Shown here in pieces: positions 26,401 through 34,239 of a stretch of DNA of 50,047 nt. Source of the stretch: Endomicrobiales bacterium. Lineage in GTDB: Bacteria > Elusimicrobiota > Endomicrobiia > Endomicrobiales > JAFGGC01. The notes beneath the pieces are model-generated. The model saw only the letters and a program-made list of their open reading frames with translations. It had not been told where the DNA came from and made no database searches. A program made the translations under genes and the position numbers. Each line of letters opens with the position of its first letter. Within the stretch, counting starts at the first letter, position 1. Location: positions 1 to 50,047 of the forward strand of contig JAFGGC010000033.1 of NCBI GenBank assembly GCA_016930715.1, written 5' to 3'.

Positions 26401-27170
26401 GAATCATAGTCACCCCCTCCTTCGGAGGAAACTGCCCAGTAAAAAGTCACTCTTGCAGTCATTTCAAGGTTCAACGTCGTCTGGATATACGATACCTGGC
26501 TGTTTGCAATCGTGCCGCTTCTTGCCGAATAGCCACCTGCATAACTTGAGGAGTCAACAACGCTAAAATTCGCGTTGCCACCCGTGCTCCACTGGGCACC
26601 TATCGATTCAGATTCCCAGTCTTCGTAAAGATCATATACCTGTGACCTTGACGACGGCGAAGTCGCCGTGCTCAAGTTGTTGTAGTACATATAGAACACT
26701 GTCGTTGAATATGGAGACACGTTCGGAATTTTCACGATAATTTTAGTGGCAGTTCCCGAAGAAGTCGCTATATAGAACGGAATTTCCGTTTCTCCGTCCA
26801 CGCTGGTGAACCTTATATCTTTCATATCTTCCCGCATTTTATTAGCGGAAATGAGGTTTTCGGTATTGACTGTTAACGTTACCTGATAATTTGTTAAAGT
26901 CTGATTATACGCCGTATTATCAACGGAGAACTGTCTTCTGTTCATCCAGTCCAGATCATACCAATCTTCTATCTGCTTTATCCGCACGTCATTGTTCTCG
27001 TAGGAAGCGGTAGATCTATTCAGATAAAAGTATCCGTCGGAAAATTCCGCGTACTCGTCTTCCGTCCAGAAAGTGGCGCAGAGGTCCCCCGCCGCAGGAC
27101 CGAGCATTAAAACGCTCATGCCAAGCGCCAAAATGAAGGACTTCAATGGTGAGGTCCCGCCCGTTTTCAT
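20439..27170 (-). CDS. Giant secreted surface protein with DUF2341, FN3, Ycf48-like and FlgD-Ig domains
   Basis: 2243 residues from the ATG at 27170 (signal peptide KSFILALGMSVLMLGPAAG), picked for GGATGATATT upstream; the frame is open to 27188. Residues about 50-150 fit DUF2341 (DWMNRRQFSVDN, TEIPFYIATSSGTATKIIVK). A lectin-like jelly-roll segment follows (DWESESIGAQWSTGGNANF), then fibronectin-III-like repeats with WSWDDNSSGALQEDGFRIYS. Around residues 1020-1260 there are five or six Ycf48/BNR-like repeats, such as VYFVDVSTGWAVGAAGKIVK and VYFFDDNNGYVVGDNGTIYN. Several Ig-like blocks follow, and the C-terminus YPNPFDSRRRDATVTFLLNQ to KVAAGMYIMHVETK is a FlgD-Ig/type-IX-like sorting domain. 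A very large adhesin or extracellular scaffold is likely. It is four bases from the response regulator gene. Confidence 0.85.
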   Translation of the reverse strand: MKTGGTSPLKSFILALGMSVLMLGPAAGDLCATFWTEDEYAEFSDGYFYLNRSTASYENNDVRIKQIEDWYDLDWMNRRQFSVDNTAYNQTLTNYQVTLTVNTENLISANKMREDMKDIRFTSVDGETEIPFYIATSSGTATKIIVKIPNVSPYSTTVFYMYYNNLSTATSPSSRSQVYDLYEDWESESIGAQWSTGGNANFSVVDSSSYAGGYSARSGTIANSQVSYIQTTLNLEMTARVTFYWAVSSEGGGDYDSFSFYIDGIRVNPIYTVTGEVWISGEQSWNMRVYSISAGPNRTLKWEYKKDAGNSGGLDTAWLDNVVVAKSTNLLPSIVEGSDETFAQFYTEAIYQSSVLDSGAEQAEIQLVSWSVTLNGGTGLTMKMRASDTLYLKDAATPSWTTVTNNVKPTMSKGRYIQYQATLFGDSGGTTTPYLVEVTVNYGSPPTAPTNFAGVALSSTNITWSWDDNSSGALQEDGFRIYSSTGGIIADLAADTIAFTETGLQPNTQWGRWVGVYNSTGTNLSNSATTYTLAHEPAVHAEEFFITTDGPPNNYQYNTIPVQSDIYYSTFNFTSDKSTTTIEYYRVAFTTATSYTLSSNDTQWSPTVSTITHETYGNTIVKKAEIVQTALFNATSYYFYAQTYNAQDQPSGLTVLGPYNFQGCPANITDLTARASSGVEGAIVLTWTAPSADGSRAAALTNGSYIIKARSNFLISTESDFDNADLSFSVSTSAVAGEPQSFVISGLTPASKWGFAIKSVDSDNNCSGLSTNIIITTDTLCYASKIAKIAFITSQQTTYVGKATSDITIQTQDANGNPIKVTSNALISLNSTSATRSFGQTGVWGLTTVTIPAGQSQATFQYRDSTSGTPTITADETPSAGWAAGEQVVTVNPAKAVQFTFEHDSSGSVGTDENVILKANDGYGSANVSEDYRGVVIVTCTVAGVTVNPSDYMLDASDLGQVTLAVGNKGDNSIAGPAVFTVTEVVDQDYRDVLDNLLVGDEGMVRGRDDSARWFLQRYSSGAGNGFFGMASPDGTNIWASGSNGLVYKSTDSGETWYSYSTTLSETLYGVYFVDVSTGWAVGAAGKIVKSTDSGFGWSEQTSNTAEKLNSVYFVNLSTGWAVGDNGAITKTVDSGANWAATTLGTENLNRVYFFDDNNGYVVGDNGTIYNTANGGVSWSPQTSAIAENLRAVDFVSVSVGFIAGDNRTVMKTINGGSSWTLSLSTAATPDFYGVSFVGTVPDKVTAVGTSGSIYYTENGGTSWTPWTMTGTSSALNWNALVVSSAVVQATRLVQGRTNQGVRVALRTMYSGSSSVSTIRVKKSAGSTCDDTDITSIKVYRDVNGDKTYDASDLYLGEAALSSGKATISVSRTLTTTTDYWFIMPQVALTPSGLGKTFGISLEFVPDTDRFLGATGVLFAQNGLPFTMTELEIIPSSCTLSVGVGNISPSEVKQGQRDVTISSFTMVADRGETPWREFVITRNGINNIDSDIEAVNVLQGPSLNIAEATVIGTAAFGTQSPGVARVTLSPEPTITNSATSYFFVTADISPTAVYYTESSDARFWLSFAMTTSYFLLDAEGANGVSSNVSSFTSNQIRIRQAADTLVVTPVSQPAFDVEQSKTVSFIPAYLYVSESGGRVDITKIHVINSGTASDSDISSVSFWRDVDGNGSLNTAVDAELGSTALSSKEGDVVLTLPETITSQLASHATYFIAAAVSKTASVDSTVILSVNAGGITLAGADTVSSANFPLTSNAGTIKNFRDTVNVTFTSLAPREARVDEAGIAMAKIDLWAYCSAQMTKITFEYTGTGAVTSVSAVYLYRDSDGDGTYTAGTDALLGSGTFAGDGKCDITFAAPPTVYDSSYTVIAVYDFNGAATPQKTAGIALSDSSLIFPGESGANAFGYYQSSKVNLLNKETPSVPVLQLKVEVQSGIQVDGETVYFYNQSTDLEFNWESTALNGIAQVNYGIASFDVFSTTDVPDVVSWQSTSLSTATLSNANLKHNTAYYLWVKAVSTDGYERVTSAKIKIDLTSPGAPGQPTDTSPKARSSAEFAMSKAPTPSAFWVSWAAADDEESGVLYYELQERTGTSPVWHTVSTTTATDYRIQKDTATDTGKFFYYQVRAKNYAGSWGSYSEASSAAYLSLPPDLVKDLATYPNPFDSRRRDATVTFLLNQDATVELRIYDLFGGLVKEWKMEGTTGENRSSWDGTDSNGQKVAAGMYIMHVETKTDSETEKKRWKIGVIH

Positions 27171-27174
27171 AATA

Positions 27175-27540
27175 TCATCCCGAAACAAGGTTCATTATCT
27201 TGTTCAAAAGGTTCTTGACGTCAAACGGTTTCGGCAGATAATCGTCTATCCCCGCGTCGAATATCTTTTTCCTGTTCTCTATGGAATCATACCCCGTGAT
27301 GGCTATCAGAGGTATGTTATGGGTCCGGCTCGACGACTTCAACGTCCTGCATATGTCAAAACCGCTCAGCTCCGGCATCATCAGGTCCATAACGACCACG
27401 TCCGGCACCATCTTCCCCATTTCTTCCAGGGCCTTTTTCCCGGACGTGAACAGGCATACCTCAAACCCGTGCGACTGCAGAAGGTCTTCAAGCACGCACG
27501 ACACGTCAGGGTCGTCTTCTATGATCATGATCTTCTTCAC
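27175..27540 (-). CDS. Single-domain response regulator (CheY-like)
   Basis: 121 residues, receiver domain only. The acidic pocket is Asp9/Asp10 (MIIEDDPD), the phosphorylated residue is Asp52 (VVVMDLMMPELSG), the switch threonine is Thr82 (IAITGYD) and the conserved lysine is Lys104 (YLPKPF). No DNA-binding output domain is attached, so it works by protein contact, as CheY or Spo0F do. It is 12 bases downstream of the histidine kinase gene and four bases upstream of the giant surface protein, so the kinase is its likely partner. The neighbourhood suggests control of the surface-protein or FliF/FliG-like machinery, but this is inference. Confidence 0.95.
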   Translation of the reverse strand: MKKIMIIEDDPDVSCVLEDLLQSHGFEVCLFTSGKKALEEMGKMVPDVVVMDLMMPELSGFDICRTLKSSSRTHNIPLIAITGYDSIENRKKIFDAGIDDYLPKPFDVKNLLNKIMNLVSG

Positions 27541-27552
27541 GATACCCTCTCT

Positions 27553-28968
27553 CTAACCTAAAGGGAGCCTAACCGCGAAAGTCGCGCCCCTGCCTTCCCC
27601 CTCGCTCCTGGCGACGATCTCTCCCTCGTGTTTCTGCACGATACCGTAGCTTATCGTCAGCCCCAGGCCCGTCCCCTGCCCGACGTCTTTCGTCGTGAAA
27701 AACGGGTCAAAAACATGGCTCAAATTCTCTTTTTTAATGCCCTTGCCCGTGTCCGTGAAACTCACTTCCATCACGTTCCCGGAAACCGCCGCGCCTATGG
27801 TCAGAGTCCCTTCCTTGCCCATCGCCTGAACGGCGTTGCCTATTATATTAAGGAACACCTGCTGGATGTGCCCCGCCGAGACCTTTATCTGCGGCAGTTT
27901 CACCGGGATGTTCTTTATTATCCTTATATTGTTCAGGTTCATGTCGGTCTTGGTGAAATCAAGTGTCTCGTCGATGAGCTCGCCTATGTCCCTCGGCGTG
28001 AAGTTGTAATTCTTGTCCCTCGCGAAATCAAGCAGCGCCCTCACTATCCTTCTGCACCTCTGGGCGGCCGACTCTATCCTCTCCACGTTCTTCCTGCACA
28101 CGTCTTCCGCGGGTAGTTTCTCAAGAAGCAGCTGCGCCTGTCCGAGCACCCCCGTCAACGGGTTGTTAATTTCATGCGCCACCCCGCCGGCCAGCCGTCC
28201 GATAGACGACATCCTGTCCATCTGCATTATCTGCAGCTGCATCGCCTTGATGCCGTCCACCATGTGGTTGAACCCCTCGGCGACCCTGCCGATCTCGTCG
28301 TTGGTCCGTATGTCTATCCTGTGGTTCATATTTCCGTCTCCTATTATCTTGGCGCCCTTCTGCAGGTCGTTAAGAGGCACCGAGATCGAACGGTATATGA
28401 AAAAGCTCATCAGCGTCCCCGCTATTACCGTGAACAGTCCCACCGCGGCCGAAAGAACGATCCCGTACGTGTTCAAGTCGCTTACGCTCTTCTCCAGCTT
28501 CCTGCTTTCACCCGAATGGTAGTCTATGTGCTTTGAGAGCTCTTCGCGAAGCTTGTTGCTCCTTGCCGTCAGCTCGCCAGTGAAAAGCTTGAAAAACTCC
28601 CCCCGCGAACTCCTTTCCAGACTGGCGTTCACGAAATCATTGAAGTTCTTGTATTCAACGAACCATATGTCAAGCTGAGGCCATTTCGGCGACACCGCCT
28701 CGACGCGTTTCGATATCATCTCGAACTGCTCGTTGAACCTCGCCTTTTCGTTCTCGTCGTTCAAAATGACGAAGTAGTTCAGGCTCCGCCACTGCATGTC
28801 ATAGGCCTGGGAAACCTCGCTCCAGAAGAAAAGCCTCGTGTAGTGAAGGACCCTGTTGCCCGAGAGCTTCCAGTTCTGCAGGCCGAAGTAAATGAGCGCC
28901 GCTCCCATAACCACCACGAGCGCAAGAAGCACGGCAAACGCGAAAAATAATCGTCTCTTTATCGTCAT
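27553..28968 (-). CDS. Membrane sensor histidine kinase
   Basis: 471 residues. Two membrane segments (about 7-28 and 169-192) flank a helical extracytoplasmic domain; a HAMP domain follows (about 193-245, VPLNDLQKGAKIIGDGNMNH). The HisKA helix carries His265 in GGVAHEINNPLTG. The ATPase domain has the N-box NIIGNAVQAM (about 374-383), DTGKGI (406-411), DPFFTTKDVG and GQGTGLGL (430-437). All catalytic residues are present, so it should autophosphorylate and pass phosphate to the receiver protein 12 bases downstream. The sensor domain resembles four-helix-bundle chemoreceptor-like sensors, ligand unknown. Confidence 0.95.
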   Translation of the reverse strand: MTIKRRLFFAFAVLLALVVVMGAALIYFGLQNWKLSGNRVLHYTRLFFWSEVSQAYDMQWRSLNYFVILNDENEKARFNEQFEMISKRVEAVSPKWPQLDIWFVEYKNFNDFVNASLERSSRGEFFKLFTGELTARSNKLREELSKHIDYHSGESRKLEKSVSDLNTYGIVLSAAVGLFTVIAGTLMSFFIYRSISVPLNDLQKGAKIIGDGNMNHRIDIRTNDEIGRVAEGFNHMVDGIKAMQLQIMQMDRMSSIGRLAGGVAHEINNPLTGVLGQAQLLLEKLPAEDVCRKNVERIESAAQRCRRIVRALLDFARDKNYNFTPRDIGELIDETLDFTKTDMNLNNIRIIKNIPVKLPQIKVSAGHIQQVFLNIIGNAVQAMGKEGTLTIGAAVSGNVMEVSFTDTGKGIKKENLSHVFDPFFTTKDVGQGTGLGLTISYGIVQKHEGEIVARSEGEGRGATFAVRLPLG

Positions 28969-28975
28969 AGACTTA

Positions 28976-29338
28976 TTATCTCACGATCACTATAGTTCCC
29001 GTAACGGATTTCGAGGCCTTCTTCCACTGGTAGATGTAAACGCCAGGCGGCACGAGGTTGCCGTCTTCGTCCCTGCCGTCCCACACGAGCCTCCAGCCAA
29101 GGCTTATTGCCGAAGGAGACACCGGTATCATCTTGACTTCCCTGCCGTTGATGTCATAGATCTTCAGCTCGGGTTTGGGGTCGTCAAAATCTTCGAATTC
29201 AAAGAATACCGTTTCGTTGTCAGGCGGGGACCCCGGCGTAATCATACGCGGGTAGACCCTGAAATCCGCGCACAAAAACTGCGCGCACATACAGAAACTG
29301 ATTGAAAAAAAGATGGTCTTTTTCAAAAACGCATTCAT
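28976..29338 (-). CDS. Small secreted FlgD-Ig domain protein
   Basis: 120 residues: signal peptide (FLKKTIFFSISFCMCAQFLC) followed by a single FlgD-Ig-like domain, PELKIYDINGREVKMIPVSP, WRLVWDGRDEDGNLVPPGVY and the terminal TGTIVIVR. The same ending occurs in three much larger proteins of this window. Here the domain stands almost alone, so it may be a reduced surface protein, a plug or a processed remnant. It is the first gene of the operon that continues into the kinase, regulator and giant protein genes, seven bases before the kinase. AAAGAG precedes the ATG. Confidence 0.8.
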   Translation of the reverse strand: MNAFLKKTIFFSISFCMCAQFLCADFRVYPRMITPGSPPDNETVFFEFEDFDDPKPELKIYDINGREVKMIPVSPSAISLGWRLVWDGRDEDGNLVPPGVYIYQWKKASKSVTGTIVIVR

Positions 29339-29359
29339 TTTAAGCTCTTTCTAAGATTT

Positions 29360-29388
29360 ATTATAGTCAACTTCCTAAATAATTTCAA
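29360..29388 (-). promoter_or_regulatory. Sigma-70-type promoter of the kinase/surface-protein operon
   Basis: On the minus strand TTGAAA (29388-29383) and a perfect TATAAT (29365-29360) are 17 bases apart. The start would be near 29353, about 15 bases before the ATG at 29338. It lies in an AT-rich stretch, unlike the GC-balanced genes around it. Gene spacing downstream is short all the way to 17284, so one transcript of about 12 kb is plausible. Confidence 0.8.
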
Positions 29389-29426
29389 TATCTTTTTAAT
29401 AATTCTATCAATTTTTAAAATCGCCC

Positions 29427-29465
29427 TTAAAGTATCAGGAAATATACAGCATTGTTCCTATTCAT
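29427..29465 (-). CDS. Possible 12-residue leader peptide
   Basis: A perfect ribosome site (AGGAGGAG, about six bases before ATG) is followed by a 12-codon frame, MNRNNAVYFLIL, ending TAA. It lies 35 bases after the PorV-like gene and upstream of the promoter at 29388, so it would be made from the upstream transcript. The peptide has no recognisable function. It may be a remnant of a gene start or chance. Confidence 0.25.
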   Translation of the reverse strand: MNRNNAVYFLIL

Positions 29466-29499
29466 ATATACTCCTCCTGTCCGTCCTGAAGTTTCATTC

Positions 29500-31146
29500 T
29501 TACTTGATATTGTCGAGTTCCTTTTGGGCCTCGGAAACGTCGATTCCCATGTTCCTGTACTTGTTGATCATCCTCTTGAGTATGTCAATCCTCTCCTCTT
29601 TCTTGATGCCGTATTTAGCCATATTCCTGTAATATTGGAGGGATTCCTTGAAGTACCTGTCCTGGGATTTCAGCTCTGTCATTATCTTGTTGTATTCGCT
29701 TCTGGCCTGCGAGACGTTGGTCTTGCCGTCGTATTTCCTTATTATGTTCTGCAGTCTGGTCGACCTTTCAGCGAGGTTCATATCCTTTGCGGATCTCTTG
29801 TAACTGCCGAACTCCCTGGCGTATTCCGCCGGCGCTGAGACCTTCGGCGGCTCGGCTTTTACGGGGGCCGGAACCGGGGCAGGTGCGGGCGAGGTTTCCG
29901 TAACCTTCTCGGGTTCAGGGGTTGGAGCGGCTACGGGTTCCGTCGTCATTTCCTCCTCTTTTTTCTCTTCCGTTTTTATGACGGGCGCCGGCGCGCTCAG
30001 GCGCTTATCCATTTCTTTTCTCATCTTATCCAGCTCGTTTTTCAGCTCGCCCAGCTCGTGTTCCGCCTTCGTCCTGGCCCGTTTCTCGGCGTCAAGCCTT
30101 CTGGCAAGCTCGTCCCTGTCCGCCCACTGGGCTTCTATCATCGGCCCGAACCTGAAAATAAGCGATATCTTGTGGTTCCCGAAAGTGTCTTTTATGCCGT
30201 TCAAGGGGTAGACGAACGAATAGTCTATCCGCAGGTCGTCTATCTTGTAGCCCGCTCCGAGCGAGATATTGGCCAGCTCCCTGCTGCCCATCGTCAGGGC
30301 GCCCCTGACGGCGAAATCTTCCTTGAAGCACTTTTCGGCGAACGGCGTGACTTTCCAGTCCGTGGATTTTCCGAACTTCTTGAACATCGTATCCAGGCCC
30401 AGCGAATACGTCTCGTTCAGGTTCACTATCCCCAGCTTGTAGGAGCGGTAGACGGGCGCGCTGTCCGATGACGAAAGCGCCATGTTCGGCTCGAAAAGGT
30501 TCGCTATCATCAGGCCCAGGCGGTAATTCGTCGCCAGCTTGTATTGAAAACCCAGGTCAAGGTCAAGCGCCCCGACGGAGGTCCCGAACTCCTCGAAAAG
30601 CGAATCCGGCCTTCCGGTGGCGTTGCCGCTTGTGTCCAGGGCGTTCGCCGTGTAGTCGGTCTGCCCGTAGGATATCCTCATATACTTGAGGCTCGCTCCC
30701 AGCGTGAGTTTTTTACCCCACGGCTTTTTTATAAAATTACCGCTGCGCGCGTACGAAAACTGCACGGAATCCTCGGAGTAAAGGCCGGAAAGTTCGAATC
30801 TCATCCAGCCGAACCCTATCGAACCGTAGTTTTTATGCAGCGGATGCGCAGCGCCTAAAAACGAGGTCCCGAGGTTCGAACCGTCGTCAAGGCCGATGTA
30901 GAGCTTCGAATACTGCGCCGAAAACTCGGCCCTTGTCAGGTGGATTAGCCCGGCCGGGTTGTGGTAAAGCGCCGAGACGTCGTCCGCAAGCGAAACGTGG
31001 TTTCCTCCCAGAGCGCTTGCCCTGGCACCTACCGAAGTCTCCTCGAAAGCCGCGTGAAGCGTTCCCGCGGAAACAGCCGCCGCCAAAACCAGAAGCGGCA
31101 GAAAACGTTTTTTCATTTTTGTCAGTTTCCTTTTGAGTGTGTTCAT
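29500..31146 (-). CDS. PorV/UPF0164-like outer-membrane barrel with coiled-coil and proline-rich tail
   Basis: 548 residues. A strong GGAGGAGGAAT precedes the ATG at 31146; an internal ATG at 31116 (MKKRFLPLLVLAAAVSAG) is the signal-peptide start of a shorter form. The barrel part reads FEETSVGARASALGGNHVSL, VSALYHNPAGLIHLTRAEF, then beta strands to KISLIFRFGPMIEAQW. It is followed by a charged coiled coil (DAEKRARTKAEHELGELKNE), a Pro/Ala/Glu-rich stretch (about 385-435) and a helical tail with repeated RxxxNKYRNMGIDVSEAQKE-type units. The elongated tail could span the periplasm or bind peptidoglycan. It is the third PorV-like protein of the window; the others end without this tail. It lies 57 bases after the fibronectin protein gene. 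Confidence 0.78.
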   Translation of the reverse strand: MNTLKRKLTKMKKRFLPLLVLAAAVSAGTLHAAFEETSVGARASALGGNHVSLADDVSALYHNPAGLIHLTRAEFSAQYSKLYIGLDDGSNLGTSFLGAAHPLHKNYGSIGFGWMRFELSGLYSEDSVQFSYARSGNFIKKPWGKKLTLGASLKYMRISYGQTDYTANALDTSGNATGRPDSLFEEFGTSVGALDLDLGFQYKLATNYRLGLMIANLFEPNMALSSSDSAPVYRSYKLGIVNLNETYSLGLDTMFKKFGKSTDWKVTPFAEKCFKEDFAVRGALTMGSRELANISLGAGYKIDDLRIDYSFVYPLNGIKDTFGNHKISLIFRFGPMIEAQWADRDELARRLDAEKRARTKAEHELGELKNELDKMRKEMDKRLSAPAPVIKTEEKKEEEMTTEPVAAPTPEPEKVTETSPAPAPVPAPVKAEPPKVSAPAEYAREFGSYKRSAKDMNLAERSTRLQNIIRKYDGKTNVSQARSEYNKIMTELKSQDRYFKESLQYYRNMAKYGIKKEERIDILKRMINKYRNMGIDVSEAQKELDNIK

Positions 31147-31157
31147 TTTATTCCTCC

Positions 31158-31192
31158 TCCGCCATCGGCGGAGCCCGCCGTTGAGGCGGGCT
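31158..31192. repeat. Double hairpin between surface-protein genes
   Basis: Two adjacent inverted repeats share their junction base: TCCGCC/GGCGGA (31158-31163 with 31167-31172) and AGCCCGCC/GGCGGGCT (31172-31179 with 31185-31192). On the plus strand the second is followed by TTTCT. The first stem overlaps the ribosome site of the downstream gene, so it could mask it. It resembles the palindromic elements at 35308-35345 and 36405-36469 in composition. Confidence 0.6.
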
Positions 31193-31203
31193 TTCTAAAA
31201 TAG

Positions 31204-34200
31204 TTATCTGGCAACCACCACTGTTCCGTTGACCACTTTTCCTTCGCCTTCAAGCTGGTATATGTATACGCCGACAGGCACGGTTTCCCCGTCCTCGTCT
31301 CTGCCGTCCCACCACAGGTACTCGCCGTGCACGTCGGACGTCATCGTGGTCTCGTCAAGTTTCATCACGAGGGCGCCGGTAAGGTCGAATATTTTTATGC
31401 TTATGCCGGCCGCTTTCGGGTTGGCGAACCTGAAGAGCGCCCTGTCGTTCTCTCCGTCGGAATTCGGCGTTATTATCCTGGGCATAATGCCGTAGAAGGT
31501 GAATTCGGTGGCCGGCGCGGCGCGCCTCAGCTGGTACCGGCCGGCGAATTTGGCCTTTGCCGTGACCGTCTTCTTCACGGTGTCGATCCTGCTTCCCACT
31601 TTCAGCCACTCGACGCCGTTATGATAGTACACGGACAGGTTGTTCTCGAAATCCCTAGGCGACATCGCCCGCAGCGCCGGCGCCGTGACCGCGCCGTTGG
31701 CGGTCGGTATGGTGTAGGATATAGACAATCCGCTAAGCTCGCCCGTCGAGCCCGCAACCTGGTATGACGTGAAAGCGGGCATCGCCTCGAGCGCGAACGT
31801 GGACGAGCTTTCCACGACCCTATAGGCCGCCCAGTTGAGCGACTTGATTATCGGACCTCTTTCCTCGTCCTCATCCCTGTTCAGGAGAAGCATCATGCTT
31901 TCGGTGAGGAGTTCCTGCGAAAGGGATATGCTCGAGCCGTCGGAACACAGCACGTGGACGAAACCGTTCATGTCAACGGCGTAGGAATCGCTCGAGTTCC
32001 TTGACGCATCCATCGAACGCACCTTGTAATAGTACATATTGTCGTCCGCGAGGGTATCCGCGTACTGCGCGCCCGTCGAACCGGCCGTTCCTCTCAGGGA
32101 CCACGGGCCCCACACGACGTCTGTCGAGCGGTATATTTCATAGCGGTACAGTTCGTTAAGCCTCGGGACCGCCGGCGCGGCGAACCTCGTCCTGTTGGCG
32201 TTATATCTGACCTGTGACCATCCGAGTCTCACGCTGTCAGCCGATTCCATTGAAATGTTGATGCCGAGCGGCATGTGCGGCGCCAGTTCGTCAGTCCAAG
32301 GTATTCTGGTGAACGCCTGAATGTTCGTCGCGTACGAATAGCGCCCGTACGACGAATACGCGAATATCGATATATAGTAAGTGGTCGATGGCGTGAGTTG
32401 ATTTGCCGAGAATTCGTAATTGTTGTTAGGCGCGGCGGCCCTGTCCGTCCAGACCGTCCCGTCGGAACTGTTCTGCGGATATCCATCCGTTCTGTAGACT
32501 ATCCTGACACCCGAAAGCACGGCTTCTGACGGCGCCGTCCATCTCAAATAGACACCGCACCCTACGTCGGGGTCCGGGTCCGCCGTCACGAGCATCGTGA
32601 TGAGCGCCGGCCTTGAAGGAGTTATAAGGCTTTCCGGCAAATAGACGCTGGTAGTGACCGGCGTCGTGGAAACGTTGTTTACGGCGTCATAAGTGAAAAC
32701 TGAATAATAATAGGTCGAATAAACTTTAAGTCCCGAGTGCAGATAGCTCTGGGACTGGCCGTTGGCTCCGGAAACGTCCGTAAGCTGCGCCTGAAGCGCG
32801 GGATCGGCCGTCCAGGTGCTGAAATAGACCTTGGCTCCCGCGTAATCGGAATTGACGTGCGCCGGCGACGCGTCCGGCGTCGTCCAGCTCAACGTGACGA
32901 AATAATCATCCTGTTCGTTTATGCTTCTGACATCCGCAAGACCCGTCAGGTTTTCCACGGGATACGGCGCCAGCAGGTCGATACCTGTGTAAACCGAAGT
33001 GCTGACCCCCGTCGAATAATACCTTGATATGTCGTAAGCGTAGACGGTGTAGTAGTAAGTGGTCCTTGGAATTAGCGCGTTGTGCTGATATGCCGAGACC
33101 TCTCCCGTTGTCAGGGGTTCGAGGTCGGCGTAGTACGGGCTGACAGGCGATGACGGATAATCCGAAGTCGAGTAGCAGATCCTCACGCCTCTGAAATAGT
33201 CTTCGCCCGCGGGATTTGTCCACTCAAGCCCCGCGTAGGAACCGACAGAAGGATCGTTCGAGCCTCCCGCGACGCCTGTAAGGCTGTTGACTGGCTGCAG
33301 AGCTCCGTAAGGACGGACTGCGGCCGTAAACGAAACGTTGGACCAGTGATCAGGCCATTCGTTTCTCGTAAATGCTGCAAAATAGTAAGTCGTACCCCCG
33401 AAAAGACCCGTTATATCGCGCATCTGGAATTCGGACGTATTGACATTGTACGTTGAGAAGAATATTCTTGACGAACCCTCCCAATTATTTGCTTCGTGCG
33501 GACGGTTTATCGAACCTGGCGGCGAAATTGTGGAATACTGCACGCAGTATTCTCCCGGATAGTATATCTTGCCGGAAACGAACTGCGCGGTCTTTGTTAT
33601 CAACTCCGGTGCCGTCCAGCTAAGGCGTACTGCACCCACTCCCGACGTCGCCTGTGCTGATAGACTTGTTATCTTTGCCGGCGTCCAGGGCGGTGTAGCG
33701 GCGTATGTCTGCGCCTGGTCTGCTATCGTTTCAAGGTCGTCGTCGTAATCCGACATCCTGTAGAACCTGTCGCGCGACCTCACTCCGAAGTAGTAGTACT
33801 GTGCCGGAACAAGCCCGCTCAATGCCACGGTCTCGGTCTCTCCCGGCGGCTTTTTGGCCAGTATGCCCCAATCAGGCGGAATTCCTTGTTCAAGCGCCGT
33901 CAGCGTGTTCGGGCTGTTCCACCAGTCTTCGTGGCTCGCGAAATCCGAAGCCGGGTACGTCGCGTATTTCACGACGTACGAAAACACGGAACTTCCGTCA
34001 GCCGCCTGTGGCGCGCTCCATTCGAGCAATACCCCTCCCGCTTCTTCCGGCACCGTGAAATCAGGAGCCGCGCGGATGGAAGTTATCGCCGTAGGATTAC
34101 CCGTGTACGCGGACACGACCTTGAAACCTACCGGCGCGACCGCGAACAATTCCGAGGCAGGGAATCCCTGTCCCGCAATTAAGAGGCTTAATACCACGCG

Positions 34201-34239
34201 CAATATGGGAAATGGTAAGAACCACTTCCTGTGCTTCAT
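31204..34239 (-). CDS. Secreted multi-fibronectin-III protein with C-terminal FlgD-Ig domain
   Basis: About 1011 residues from the ATG at 34239 (MKHRKWFLPFPILRVVLSLL signal peptide); the frame is open to 34305 but the extra part lies in a structured leader. Six or so fibronectin-III-like units follow, each with a TTYYF/YYSVF-type strand: LVPAQYYYFGVRSRDRFY, LFGGTTYYFAAFTRNEWPD, LIPRTTYYYTVYAYDISRYY, LKVYSTYYYSVFTYDAVNN, LTPSTTYYISIFAYSSYGRY. The C-terminus EFTFYGIMPRIITPNSDGEN, EYLWWDGRDEDGETVPVGVY and NGTVVVAR is a FlgD-Ig domain close to that of 28976-29338. The protein probably decorates the cell surface and is exported by the same route as the other three FlgD-Ig proteins. Confidence 0.85.
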   Translation of the reverse strand: MKHRKWFLPFPILRVVLSLLIAGQGFPASELFAVAPVGFKVVSAYTGNPTAITSIRAAPDFTVPEEAGGVLLEWSAPQAADGSSVFSYVVKYATYPASDFASHEDWWNSPNTLTALEQGIPPDWGILAKKPPGETETVALSGLVPAQYYYFGVRSRDRFYRMSDYDDDLETIADQAQTYAATPPWTPAKITSLSAQATSGVGAVRLSWTAPELITKTAQFVSGKIYYPGEYCVQYSTISPPGSINRPHEANNWEGSSRIFFSTYNVNTSEFQMRDITGLFGGTTYYFAAFTRNEWPDHWSNVSFTAAVRPYGALQPVNSLTGVAGGSNDPSVGSYAGLEWTNPAGEDYFRGVRICYSTSDYPSSPVSPYYADLEPLTTGEVSAYQHNALIPRTTYYYTVYAYDISRYYSTGVSTSVYTGIDLLAPYPVENLTGLADVRSINEQDDYFVTLSWTTPDASPAHVNSDYAGAKVYFSTWTADPALQAQLTDVSGANGQSQSYLHSGLKVYSTYYYSVFTYDAVNNVSTTPVTTSVYLPESLITPSRPALITMLVTADPDPDVGCGVYLRWTAPSEAVLSGVRIVYRTDGYPQNSSDGTVWTDRAAAPNNNYEFSANQLTPSTTYYISIFAYSSYGRYSYATNIQAFTRIPWTDELAPHMPLGINISMESADSVRLGWSQVRYNANRTRFAAPAVPRLNELYRYEIYRSTDVVWGPWSLRGTAGSTGAQYADTLADDNMYYYKVRSMDASRNSSDSYAVDMNGFVHVLCSDGSSISLSQELLTESMMLLLNRDEDEERGPIIKSLNWAAYRVVESSSTFALEAMPAFTSYQVAGSTGELSGLSISYTIPTANGAVTAPALRAMSPRDFENNLSVYYHNGVEWLKVGSRIDTVKKTVTAKAKFAGRYQLRRAAPATEFTFYGIMPRIITPNSDGENDRALFRFANPKAAGISIKIFDLTGALVMKLDETTMTSDVHGEYLWWDGRDEDGETVPVGVYIYQLEGEGKVVNGTVVVAR

